From Kangiella aquimarina DSM 16071 (GTDB lineage: Bacteria; Pseudomonadota; Gammaproteobacteria; Enterobacterales; Kangiellaceae): DNA of 64,000 nt. The translations under genes and the position numbers were made by a program. A model generated the notes under the pieces. The model was not told where the DNA came from, did not search any database, and saw only the letters and a program-made list of their open reading frames with translations. The stretch's first letter is position 1. Each line of letters opens with the position of its first letter. Below are positions 55,789-64,000 of the stretch, piece by piece. Where the stretch lies: contig NZ_KB893650.1 in assembly GCF_000374105.1 (NCBI RefSeq), positions 1,831,145 to 1,895,144 on the forward strand, given 5' to 3'.

Positions 55789-57045
55789 CTACAAATACTC
55801 TTTCAAATACTCGTAGTTCGGCGTTAATTGACCTTTGTAGACGATGACTGCATCGGCAAGGTCTTCGGGTAAGCCACATTCCGCGAATGGTTTACTCAAA
55901 TCCATTTGCATGATTTGCGGTGCGTAGGTGGTTAACGCTTTGGAAAAGTCATTGGAAGCATCAATCGGTAGTTCACACGGCAAGTTATCAATGGACATGA
56001 CGGTGACGCCTTCCCAGCTGATGCCGTCTTTGCTTTCGTCGGTGTCGGCGTTGTAGGTAAAAGCTGGGTTGTCGATGTCGGAAGCTTTAGTAGTGCATTC
56101 GAGGCTGCCGTTAATGTCGCAGCTGATATCGCCAATCACTAATGGCAGTTTATCTTTGTTTTGCTGCATACGGTCTTTGGTCAGGTGTTTTGGGTACATC
56201 TCTTCCCAGTATGGGGTTTGCAGCAGGATGTTAAACTTACCCAAGACTTTGTCGAATGTACTTTCATACAACTCGGTACCCTTGGCAACGAATTCTTTCA
56301 TGTTGAATTCGCCACCGTCTTTGCGACGGTTAATATGGCGGCTGCTCAAGACAGCATAGAAGCTACCTTCAGGTAAGTTACCTGCCAAAAAGTCTTTGGC
56401 ACTGACCTTTGGCAAGCCTAACCATTCACACACCTCAATTGACCCTTTACCAACTTTGCCCGTTCCCACCACCAGTGCACGAATAGGTTCACCTTTGGAA
56501 AGGTCAATTCCTTCAAGGGTTTCTTTCAGATGTTCTACCGTTCCATAGTTATAGGTCATTTTGAGATCAGACAAGGGTGTGGTTAAGCCTTTCTGCGCCA
56601 ACTTCTCACCCAAAATTGAAAAGCTATCCACTGCACCAGCAATACCGGCGTAACGACCAAACGCAATGGTTCTTTGCCCAGTAGCGGGATCGACGATTGG
56701 CTCATAGTCAAATAGCGTTGCTTCTTCATCCAGAAACTTCTTCAACAACGGCATGTTGTAGTCCTGACCTTTGATAGTGTGCGAAAAGGCTAAGTGCACC
56801 TGACCGTGTTTGATGGAATCAACGGGAGGCTCTTTGATGCCTAAAACGAATTCTGCTTGATCTGGTGAAGATGGATAGATGGCGCCGGCGGCTTGGTATT
56901 CTTGGTCTGGAAAGATGCGGATATCGCAGGGTTCTAATTCAATGGAGAGGCCTTGTTCGGTTAATGTTTTTACGGCCTTTGGTGTTAAAGGGGCTCGTTT
57001 CTCCCACTTGTTCTTATGTTCTTTTCGAATAATCGTTTTAAGCAT
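55789..57045 (-). CDS. Stand-alone lysine-ketoglutarate reductase (AASS/LKR-like)
   Basis: The 418-residue protein matches the lysine-ketoglutarate reductase half of animal and plant AASS/LKR-SDH: WEKRAPLTPK, FSHTIKGQDYNMPLL, RTIAFGRYAGIAGAVD, VVGTGKVGKGSIEV (NAD(P) loop), QTPYWEEMYPKHLT, GDISCDINGSLECTT, and SIDNLPCELPIDAS. It would condense lysine with 2-oxoglutarate to saccharopine, in lysine breakdown. The saccharopine-dehydrogenase half, fused in eukaryotes, is missing and no partner is nearby. A saccharopine-cleaving enzyme elsewhere is implied. Confidence 0.85.
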   Translation of the reverse strand: MLKTIIRKEHKNKWEKRAPLTPKAVKTLTEQGLSIELEPCDIRIFPDQEYQAAGAIYPSSPDQAEFVLGIKEPPVDSIKHGQVHLAFSHTIKGQDYNMPLLKKFLDEEATLFDYEPIVDPATGQRTIAFGRYAGIAGAVDSFSILGEKLAQKGLTTPLSDLKMTYNYGTVEHLKETLEGIDLSKGEPIRALVVGTGKVGKGSIEVCEWLGLPKVSAKDFLAGNLPEGSFYAVLSSRHINRRKDGGEFNMKEFVAKGTELYESTFDKVLGKFNILLQTPYWEEMYPKHLTKDRMQQNKDKLPLVIGDISCDINGSLECTTKASDIDNPAFTYNADTDESKDGISWEGVTVMSIDNLPCELPIDASNDFSKALTTYAPQIMQMDLSKPFAECGLPEDLADAVIVYKGQLTPNYEYLKEYL

Positions 57046-57116
57046 AACTACCCTATTTTGCTGTAATTTTTTGAAATATTTAGACTGACGACTAAAGTAC
57101 AGTGCCCTAACCCAGG

Positions 57117-57449
57117 CTAGTCGTCGGCGTTGTCTGATTGATCCACATCAATCGTCTTTGAATCAATCAGATGCCCTTGTTGGCGTAATCGATCGTTTGC
57201 GGACTGTCCTTCAAACTCACTGCGTATTTTTTTGCCGGTCTGGATTTCACCTGAAGCAGAAATAGTAAAAGGCTCATCGCTAGCATTGTGGCGTGCGTTA
57301 TAAAGCATAATCGCCTGCATGCAGTTTTCGCGCTGTGCTTCTGAAACTGCGCTGCCATCGGGCCACTTGCCCGTTTCAACGGCTTCAGTAAAACGCTCAA
57401 TGAGGTCGGGTGTTAATGAATCAACCAGTTGACTGTAATCAATTGACAC
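57117..57449 (-). CDS. YeaC-like DUF1315 protein
   Basis: The 110-residue protein (SIDYSQLVDSLTPDLIERF, then AVETGKWPDG, ENCMQAIMLYNARHN) resembles E. coli YeaC of DUF1315, a small family of unknown function. The C-terminus is acidic (DQSDNADD). A GTG at 57447-57449 with GGAG nine bases upstream is preferred to an upstream TTG (57497) that adds 16 residues. Located between the reductase and the ion-channel genes, same strand. Confidence 0.72.
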   Translation of the reverse strand: MSIDYSQLVDSLTPDLIERFTEAVETGKWPDGSAVSEAQRENCMQAIMLYNARHNASDEPFTISASGEIQTGKKIRSEFEGQSANDRLRQQGHLIDSKTIDVDQSDNADD

Positions 57450-57549
57450 GACAAAAGTCTCCACAACCAATGTTGTCTGAAACAAAATTGGGCGCAATTA
57501 TCCTCGATTTTGTTATGAGTTGCCAGTATCAAAAAGTATCAGCACTAAC

Positions 57550-58350
57550 CTATTGTTTTTCGTGCATTTCCTTTTCTATTTCTTGTAACTGCTTACGAAT
57601 GAGCACGATATTGTTCAAAATATGAGCTTCTGTCTTTTGACTGCGTTCCATCGCTTTCTTCTGTTCCTTCACTTCATCGAGATTATTCAGCACTAAAGCG
57701 ATAAACAAGTTAATGATGATGAAGGTACCAATTACGATAAAACTGACATAAAACATCCAAGCCCAGGTGTGATTGGCTAAATCGAGGTACATAACCTGTG
57801 TCCAGCCCTCAAGGGTCACAATGCGGAACAAGGTCAACATGGAGGTTCCAAGATCGCCCCAGAATTGAGGGTTTGTTTCATGGAATAAATTAAAGCCCGC
57901 GACAGCATAGATGTAGAAGAGAACTAGCATCAGCACCACCACATGGAACATAGAGGGGATGGTTTTGATTAACGTTGAAACAATAAGGCGCAGCTCTGGC
58001 AAGACTGAAATTAAACGGGCTACCCGTAAAAGACGTAGCAAACGACCTATCACAGCAAATTGCCCGGTCATTGGTATCAATGCGACAACAACAATCGAAA
58101 AATCAAAGACATTCCAGCCATCTTTAAAATATTTCTTAATATCTGGGGCGCATGCGTAAAGCTTGAGAACGACCTCTATAACGAAAATACCAAGAATCAC
58201 TGCATGGGCTGTTTCAATCCAACTGACATGAGTTTGCGAAAGCGCCCTACTGGTTTCGAGCCCGATTAAAATACCGCTTAAAACAATTACAGAAATAATA
58301 AAGCGTTCGAACCATTTATTGTGTACTAAAGCAATTACCCTTGCGTGCAT
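57550..58350 (-). CDS. BacNav-type voltage-gated cation channel
   Basis: A 266-residue single-domain voltage-gated channel, one quarter of a tetramer. It shows S1-S3, an S4 with Arg every third position (GRLLRLLRVARL), S5, a pore with TLEGWTQ (179-185), S6, and a C-terminal coiled coil (NNIVLIRKQLQEIEKEM). In NaChBac and NavAb the filter is TLESW; here Ser is replaced by Gly. The ORF extends 36 codons upstream without a helix; the ATG at 58348-58350 matches the start of known channels. It would admit Na+ or Ca2+ on depolarisation. Confidence 0.9.
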   Translation of the reverse strand: MHARVIALVHNKWFERFIISVIVLSGILIGLETSRALSQTHVSWIETAHAVILGIFVIEVVLKLYACAPDIKKYFKDGWNVFDFSIVVVALIPMTGQFAVIGRLLRLLRVARLISVLPELRLIVSTLIKTIPSMFHVVVLMLVLFYIYAVAGFNLFHETNPQFWGDLGTSMLTLFRIVTLEGWTQVMYLDLANHTWAWMFYVSFIVIGTFIIINLFIALVLNNLDEVKEQKKAMERSQKTEAHILNNIVLIRKQLQEIEKEMHEKQ

Positions 58351-58528
58351 AGTTTTTGTCTTTTTCTTGGAATCATGACTGACAGGCGAAATTACCAGTA
58401 AATAAGGGTTCAGGCAACGACTAAAATGTAACGACAGCTTGCCACACATCGGCTTCAAGCAAGAACAGGCCTATTTATTCGAAACAATTTATAGAAATTG
58501 GCTATCAGAAGTAAAACCTGTCAGCCTT

Positions 58529-58558
58529 TTATACAAAATTTATAGATCTTTTGTATAA
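58529..58558. promoter_or_regulatory. 30-bp operator-like palindrome and promoter upstream of HD-GYP gene
   Basis: TTATACAAAA (58529-58538) and TTTTGTATAA (58549-58558) are perfect inverted repeats separated by 10 bp. A TATAAA hexamer (58554-58559) and an upstream TATACA hexamer (58530-58535), 18 bp apart, sit within it, so a regulator could control this promoter. A second, shorter palindrome, GAACC-N4-GGTTC, lies just downstream near 58583-58596. Confidence 0.5.
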
Positions 58559-58629
58559 ATGTGATAGAGTTAACCAATTGCGAACCATTTGGTTCACGTT
58601 TGGGGCTAGACTCGTATCACAGGGCACTT

Positions 58630-59847
58630 ATGTCGCTTAAGGTAAAAATTCCTGCTGACTCATTACAGCTAGGCATGTATGTCGTTGAACTCGACAGGCC
58701 TTGGCTTGATGTGCCTTTGATGTTCCAGAAGTTCATGATCAAGCGCGAAGTCGAGCTCAAAACCCTCAAAGAATACTGCCAATACGTCTATATTGAAGTC
58801 GATGAGCAGTTCTGGTCGTTACAGAAAGACAAGCTCAAAGCTAAAGCGAAGACTGCCCCTCTTCCTGAAAATACCCCATTACATCACGAGTTGAAGCGTG
58901 CTCACGGTACTTACGAAGCAGCGCGCGAAGAAGCCATTAACTTATTTGAGCTAGCGAAAATGGGGATGAAGCTGGATATTTCCCATACGCGTCGAATCAT
59001 TCAGAGCTGCATGATCAGCGTCATGTCCAATGCCAATGCTTTATTCTGGTTAACTCGTATCAAGGACAAAAGCCAATTTACTGCTGAACACAGCGTTCGA
59101 GTAGCCATTCTTGCCATTGCGTTAGGAAAGTACCTTAAGCTAGATGAGCAACAGCTAGAACTACTTGGCTTATGTGGTATGTTGCACGACCTGGGTAAAA
59201 CTCAGATCCCGGAAGAGATTGTTGATAAGCCTTGCCAGCTGACTGAAGTTGAATTGCGTGTCATGCAGAAGCACACCATTTTGGGTTATGAGCTGGTCAA
59301 TTCCGATCATTCAATCAACTCGACCGTTAAAGATGTCATCAAAAATCATCATGCTCATATTGATGGCACTGGTTACCCTAAACTACCCGCGGAACAGATT
59401 AGCTTCTATTGTCGCATCATCAGTATTGTTGATGCTTACGACACCATGACCAGTGATACCTGCTATAGCCGAAGCAGCTCTGCACGAGATGCTCTAAAGG
59501 AACTGTTTAACCAGCGCAATAAGCAGTTTGATGGCGAACTTGTTGAAGCCTTTATTCGTATGCTTGGAATCTATCCTCCAGGCACTCTAGTTGAAATGAG
59601 CAATGGCGAAGTCGGTATTGTGATTTCAACGCACCCTGAGAAAAAATTAAAACCGAAAGTCGAACTGGTTCGTGATAGCGAAGGAAAACTTCGTAAGTCA
59701 CTGATTATCGATCTTAGCAAGTCACCTTCTGACAAGTCAGGTATGCGCTACTCAATTAAGCGTCCTTTAGCTGATGGTGCCATGGGCTTTGACATGCGAA
59801 GCTATATCCAGCAAACACATCATATTCAATCGAATAATCAGCGTTAA
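58630..59847 (+). CDS. HD-GYP domain protein, probable c-di-GMP phosphodiesterase
   Basis: The 405-residue protein has an N-terminal DUF3391-like domain (MSLKVKIPADSLQLGMYVVELDRPW) and an HD-GYP domain with HSVRVAILAIALG, MLHDLGKTQIPEEI (the HD pair) and HHAHIDGTGYP (intact GYP). All metal-ligand residues visible are kept, so it likely hydrolyses c-di-GMP. An earlier GTG (58561) is in frame, but the ATG at 58630 has AGGG six bases away and starts the domain. It complements the two GGDEF proteins in this window. Confidence 0.88.
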   Translation: MSLKVKIPADSLQLGMYVVELDRPWLDVPLMFQKFMIKREVELKTLKEYCQYVYIEVDEQFWSLQKDKLKAKAKTAPLPENTPLHHELKRAHGTYEAAREEAINLFELAKMGMKLDISHTRRIIQSCMISVMSNANALFWLTRIKDKSQFTAEHSVRVAILAIALGKYLKLDEQQLELLGLCGMLHDLGKTQIPEEIVDKPCQLTEVELRVMQKHTILGYELVNSDHSINSTVKDVIKNHHAHIDGTGYPKLPAEQISFYCRIISIVDAYDTMTSDTCYSRSSSARDALKELFNQRNKQFDGELVEAFIRMLGIYPPGTLVEMSNGEVGIVISTHPEKKLKPKVELVRDSEGKLRKSLIIDLSKSPSDKSGMRYSIKRPLADGAMGFDMRSYIQQTHHIQSNNQR

Positions 59848-60005
59848 TTCTTAACGATCTATTTCTGCACATAATATTGACGTTCAGCCCAATACACTCC
59901 CCTGCTTTGCAAATTGACGCCTAAGCGCTTGATTTATAAATCTCAGCGCAAGACAATGAGCCTTCATAACAATAACTCTTGTAACGGAACGCAACGGGAA
60001 TTTTC

Positions 60006-61877
60006 ATGACTCCAGATTTAGCATTAACCTTATCCGCAGTTTTGGCCATCGGAATTGGTGCTCAGTGGCTGGCCTGGTATTTAAAGCAGCCCTCAATTCT
60101 CTTCCTGTTGCTAATAGGTATTATCATTGGTCCCGTGCTTGGATGGTTTAATCCCGATCAGGCTATGGGTGATCTGCTTTTCCCCTTTATCTCGCTTGGT
60201 GTTGCAGTCATTCTTTTTGAAGGCTCTTTGACGCTTGAATTCCATGAGGTCAAAAGCCATGGGCGTGTGGTTCAGATGCTGGTTTCAGTTGGAGTTCTGA
60301 TAACCATTGCAATCGCTGGCGCCGCAGCTTACTTCCTTTTCGATATGCACCCGCTGATTGCTTTACTGTTCGGTGCGCTTGTTTGCGTTACTGGGCCAAC
60401 CGTTATTATTCCAATTCTGCGGAACCTACGCGCTAATCGTAATATCAGTAATGTCCTGCGCTGGGAAGGTATCATCATTGATCCAATTGGCGCTATCGCC
60501 GTGGTACTTGTCTATGAATACATCATATCTGGTGGTTCAGGTGAAAATGCCCTGTTGCTATTCGGTAAGATATTATTGGTGGGAGCAGTATTGGGATTGG
60601 CTGGTGCGGCTCTACTTGCCACGCTGCTAAAAAAACATTGGGTCCCAGAATATTTACGTAATATTTTTACGCTTGCATTCGTGCTACTGGTGTTTTCAGT
60701 TTCGAATCATATAGAGCATGAATCAGGGCTGTTAACCGTCACTATTTTAGGTGTCGCCCTGGCAAACTGGCCAAAGTTTCCCAAAGACGACATTCTCGAT
60801 TTCAAAGAATCATTATCCATTCTTCTTATTTCAGTATTATTTATCGTACTTGCAGCGAGACTGGATCTGGCCAGCGTGGAACAGATTGGCTACACCAGCT
60901 TAATTCTACTAGCTATCATCATGTTTGTGGCCCGCCCGCTCGGAGTGTGGGTCTCAAGCATCGGCTCAAAGCTAAAAACCAATGAGAAGTTGATGATCAG
61001 CTGGATTGGCCCTAGAGGTATTGTTGCGGCTGCTATCTCATCATTATTTGCTATCCGCCTGGAAGAATTTGGGCTGGCAGGAACAGAGTTCTTAGTACCT
61101 TTGGTGTTTATCATTATTATTGGTACTGTATTGACGCAAAGCCTGACCGCGGCATTTGTTGGCAACTTGCTGGGTGTAAGAGAGCCATCGAATAATGGCG
61201 TATTAATCATTGGTAGTAACCCGGTGGCTTTAACTGTTGCCAAAGCTCTAAAAGATCACAATGTTGATGTTTTGATGGCTCATAACAATTACAGCAATAT
61301 TGCCAAAGCCCGGATGGAAGGTATTCGAGTATATTTTGGTAACCCTATATCCGAGCATGCTGATAGAAACCTGGATTTGATAGGTTTTGGTCATGTGTTT
61401 GCCATGAGTATGGATCAGGAGTTAAACAGTTTAAGTGAGCTTAATTTCAGGCACACATTTGGCAAGCAAAACATCTATCGTTTACGCTCAGCAAAAGATA
61501 AGAACAAAAACAATCGTCAGGAAAAAGATGAGTACTATCAATCTCCTTGGTTGTTTGGTGAGTCAGTCACGTATGGGCAACTGGCCAGCATGATTGCCAA
61601 AAATGCGAAAATTAAGGTAACCAACATAACTGAAAGTTATAATTTTGAGCAGTATCAAAATGATAACCCTAATTATGTAGCGCTGTTTATGATTGATAAG
61701 AATGAAACCATGAAGGTCTTTTCATCAGAAACTGAAGGCAAAAATATCAAAGAAGGAACAAAGATCATTTCTATGATTATGGATTCAGAAGATCCAAAAG
61801 GCGAGCGCCCCACTCCCTCTGGTGAGCAGAAAGAACAGTTCCAGAAACTGGCTCAGAAAGAAAAAGGAATGAGTTAA
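60006..61877 (+). CDS. Na+/H+ antiporter (CPA1/NhaP type) with C-terminal TrkA-N-like domain
   Basis: The 623-residue protein has about 12 membrane helices in the first 390 residues. It shows LFEGSLTLEFHEVK, ALVCVTGPTVIIPILR and EGIIIDPIGAIAVV (transport-site acids), and GPRGIVAAAISSLFAIRL typical of CPA1 exchangers. Residues about 395-510 form a TrkA-N Rossmann-like domain (GVLIIGSNPVALTVAKAL), a likely nucleotide sensor, followed by a TrkA-C-like region. It would export Na+ or K+ for protons, which fits a marine life style. Monocistronic with its own terminator. Confidence 0.88.
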   Translation: MTPDLALTLSAVLAIGIGAQWLAWYLKQPSILFLLLIGIIIGPVLGWFNPDQAMGDLLFPFISLGVAVILFEGSLTLEFHEVKSHGRVVQMLVSVGVLITIAIAGAAAYFLFDMHPLIALLFGALVCVTGPTVIIPILRNLRANRNISNVLRWEGIIIDPIGAIAVVLVYEYIISGGSGENALLLFGKILLVGAVLGLAGAALLATLLKKHWVPEYLRNIFTLAFVLLVFSVSNHIEHESGLLTVTILGVALANWPKFPKDDILDFKESLSILLISVLFIVLAARLDLASVEQIGYTSLILLAIIMFVARPLGVWVSSIGSKLKTNEKLMISWIGPRGIVAAAISSLFAIRLEEFGLAGTEFLVPLVFIIIIGTVLTQSLTAAFVGNLLGVREPSNNGVLIIGSNPVALTVAKALKDHNVDVLMAHNNYSNIAKARMEGIRVYFGNPISEHADRNLDLIGFGHVFAMSMDQELNSLSELNFRHTFGKQNIYRLRSAKDKNKNNRQEKDEYYQSPWLFGESVTYGQLASMIAKNAKIKVTNITESYNFEQYQNDNPNYVALFMIDKNETMKVFSSETEGKNIKEGTKIISMIMDSEDPKGERPTPSGEQKEQFQKLAQKEKGMS

Positions 61878-61884
61878 CTAGAGA

Positions 61885-61932
61885 AACGCTGGCTAGAGTA
61901 ATTGAGTAACTTCAAGCCAGCGTTAATTTTTT
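61885..61932 (+). terminator. Terminator of the antiporter gene
   Basis: AACGCTGGCT (61885-61894) pairs with AGCCAGCGTT (61915-61924) across a 20-base loop, followed by AATTTTTTG. Confidence 0.8.
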
Positions 61933-61956
61933 GTATATTTTGACTCAACTTTTGAC

Positions 61957-63996
61957 TTAACTTTCGATAGAAGAATTAATTGAGATAATTTTATCTTCAA
62001 CTGATTTGTCCAAGGCCTGGTTTAAAATTACTTTTAAGCTTTTTCTATCAGGTATACTCTGAATAGATACCCAGCAGTCTCGTTGCTTGTGCTTACCATA
62101 ATAAAGAGCCTGGTCTGCTAGAAGAACCAGTTTATTCCAAGAAATATCCTCTTCTTTATTGTACAGACAAGGATAAGCTACTGAACCAATCGTTGCAGTC
62201 AAGTCAATCGTTTGATTACTTCCTATGTTATAAGGTAATTCAGTAATTGCCTTACGTAGCCGTTGGGCTAAAACATTCAGTCCATCAAGATTCTCAAGCC
62301 GAGCCACTAGCAAAAACTCTTCACCACCCCACCTGACAAAAAGATCAGTTTCGCGGATAGCTTCGTTAATTCGACGAGTAAACTCGATCAGAACCGTATC
62401 TCCCACTTCATGCCCATAGGTATCATTGATTCTTTTAAAATGATCGATATCGAGTAAATAAATTCCTAATGCTTCTTGACCACCCTTAGCTCGAGAACGC
62501 TTAATAAAACTAAATTCTCTACCAATATTCTGCTCAAGGAATCTTCTGTTTTTTAATCCTGTAAGAACATCAATGACACTGAGTTCTTCGAACTGCTCTG
62601 CAAGCCTTCTTTTTTGGCGTAAACGAATAACAGTAATGAGAACTAGCAATAGCAAAGCCAGCACAGCAGCTATCATAAAACGGATTTGCCCTTCGCGTTG
62701 TTCTTGCTGAGCTGTCTTTAGAGCAATTTCTTTTTCCAGTAACTCATTACGTAAACGCGATTCCTGCTGTTGTCTATGCAGCTCAGCAGTTGATGCAACT
62801 GAAGTAGAGCTCTGTTTAATCTGACTTTCCAGTTTGTCCTCAAATAATTTATAGAATTGCTCCATCCCAGCGTATCGAATGCCATCATCTTCCAGGTTGG
62901 AAATCCGCTTATATACGTCAATCTTTACCTCAAGTGGCACATTCTCATGGAGAGGTAAACAGACATCAAAATCAACGGGCTGGCCAAGTTTGTATCTAAC
63001 TAGTGTTTGATAACAATAGAGATAAGAAAACTCACTGTTGTTCACATCAGGCTCGTCATATGAACGAGCAAGAAAACGCTGAGCTTCCTGTTCACGACCG
63101 AGTTCAACTGCTGACAAGGCTGAAAAAAGTAACGATGACATTCGAAGGTGCGGAATAGAGGTTTTTGAATTGTTTACTATAGTGAACCACTCAAGTGCTT
63201 TTTCGTAATCATAGACATGTAGAGCATAAGCAACACCGATATTAAATTGAGGAATGATGATGGTATTCGGAATATCTCCAGTTCTACCCTCTTCCTTTAG
63301 CTTATCCTTTGTTCGCTCAATTGATTTTTTTAGCAGTTCAATTCCTTTATGCACATACTCTTCATCTCCATGAATGATGTACAAGGTGGCTGTGTTTACC
63401 ATGGCGTCATTCAATGCATAAAATTCTAAATGCTCTCCCATAGATAAAGCTTCTTCATAACTTTTAAATGCTAGCTCAATATCACCATGTCCAGACTGAT
63501 ACCAGCCCATAGAGTTAAGAGTTTGAGCAACCATTTCTTTGTTGTCGGCTTCCATGGCATCCTGATAGAGCCCTAGTAGTTTATCAAGACGATTGTCATA
63601 ACTGATATCACTGACCTGGATGCAGGCAAAACGGTATCTCAAATCGAACGATAAAGGGGGATTTTTTTGGCAAGCTTCTTGAGCTTCCATGTTTCTATAA
63701 TTAAAGAAATGCTCGAAAGCTAAAGCTCTTTGATAGTTATAGTTTTGGACGGGAGTTGCGGCTTGGTCAATTTGGGTATTAAGCCAGTCCAGCCGAGCTT
63801 CTGGTGATAATTGATCGTAAAATTCGGGAAATGGTTCAAGCTGCTGAAGGTCTTCAAGGGTTATTCCTTCATCATTATTTTCAGCTTCAAGTTTAACTTC
63901 AGCTTCTGCTGCAATTACATTTTGTGTAGCTGCAAATATCAACCCAAGGGCTATTACAGCAAGCACCATACGAAGACATCTTAAGAGCATCGTCAT
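61957..63996 (-). CDS. Membrane diguanylate cyclase with periplasmic TPR-like domain
   Basis: The 679-residue protein has a signal/anchor at the N-terminus, a helical, TPR-like periplasmic region (about residues 40-420), one membrane helix (RFMIAAVLALLLLVLITVI), and a GGDEF domain. The active site is RWGGEEFLLVARL and the inhibitory site RETD lies five residues before it. The active GGEEF and the I-site suggest a functional, product-inhibited cyclase. The ATG at 63994-63996 is near the window edge; upstream control cannot be seen. Confidence 0.85.
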   Translation of the reverse strand: MTMLLRCLRMVLAVIALGLIFAATQNVIAAEAEVKLEAENNDEGITLEDLQQLEPFPEFYDQLSPEARLDWLNTQIDQAATPVQNYNYQRALAFEHFFNYRNMEAQEACQKNPPLSFDLRYRFACIQVSDISYDNRLDKLLGLYQDAMEADNKEMVAQTLNSMGWYQSGHGDIELAFKSYEEALSMGEHLEFYALNDAMVNTATLYIIHGDEEYVHKGIELLKKSIERTKDKLKEEGRTGDIPNTIIIPQFNIGVAYALHVYDYEKALEWFTIVNNSKTSIPHLRMSSLLFSALSAVELGREQEAQRFLARSYDEPDVNNSEFSYLYCYQTLVRYKLGQPVDFDVCLPLHENVPLEVKIDVYKRISNLEDDGIRYAGMEQFYKLFEDKLESQIKQSSTSVASTAELHRQQQESRLRNELLEKEIALKTAQQEQREGQIRFMIAAVLALLLLVLITVIRLRQKRRLAEQFEELSVIDVLTGLKNRRFLEQNIGREFSFIKRSRAKGGQEALGIYLLDIDHFKRINDTYGHEVGDTVLIEFTRRINEAIRETDLFVRWGGEEFLLVARLENLDGLNVLAQRLRKAITELPYNIGSNQTIDLTATIGSVAYPCLYNKEEDISWNKLVLLADQALYYGKHKQRDCWVSIQSIPDRKSLKVILNQALDKSVEDKIISINSSIES

Positions 63997-64000
63997 AATT

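Overview
The window reads as a chromosomal segment of a marine-type gammaproteobacterium of moderate GC. The conserved holB-to-rne fatty-acid block and the smc-zipA-ligA/cysZ block have the order known from Gammaproteobacteria. Protein sequences resemble Kangiella/Oceanospirillales relatives; this genus-level guess is from memory, not from a search. No phage, insertion sequence, CRISPR array, tRNA or rRNA was seen.

Layout. 1-10 kb (minus strand): holB (cut by the window edge), tmk, mltG, pabC, fabF, acpP, fabG, fabD, fabH, plsX, rpmF, yceD, with the Maf-family yceF divergent. In E. coli this block runs on to rluC and rne. Here about 9.4 kb of accessory genes lie between: a periplasmic hypothetical, a possibly broken fructosamine-kinase-like gene, a macrodomain hydrolase, a GNAT acetyltransferase, a secreted peroxiredoxin and a complete pgaABCD exopolysaccharide operon. 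20-25 kb: HAD phosphatase, rluC and rne, the last with a strong promoter and a leader of about 520 nt. 25-33 kb: a secreted histidine phosphatase, ligA, zipA, smc, and cysZ. 33-38 kb: a secreted collagen-like protein with 343 residues of Gly-X-Y, then a REC-REC-GGDEF diguanylate cyclase. 38-47 kb: hrpA, an alpha/beta hydrolase, fadE with FadR-like sites, and a secreted M20 peptidase. 47-51 kb: a thiamine-salvage operon (TonB receptor, YkoF-like protein, PnuC/PnuT permease, small-molecule kinase) under a TPP riboswitch. 51-54.5 kb: an AT-rich accessory island bounded by REP-like repeats, holding an ankyrin protein, a membrane protein and three tandem paralogues of an unrecognised two-TM family. 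54.7-64 kb: type I asparaginase, a stand-alone lysine-ketoglutarate reductase, a YeaC-like protein, a BacNav-type voltage-gated channel with an unusual TLEGW filter, an HD-GYP protein, a Na+/H+ antiporter and a TPR-GGDEF protein.

How it fits together. The first block makes fatty acids and starts phospholipid synthesis. A biofilm theme runs through the rest: PGA synthesis, a collagen-like surface protein, two GGDEF proteins and one HD-GYP protein. A palindrome, ATGC-N6-GCAT, overlaps the predicted -10 of both pgaA and the REC-REC-GGDEF gene, with the same 16-bp promoter spacing. An identical 14-mer lies in front of the collagen-like gene. This is the most interesting candidate for an undescribed regulon here. 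The second is the triplicated membrane-protein family at 52.7-54.4 kb.
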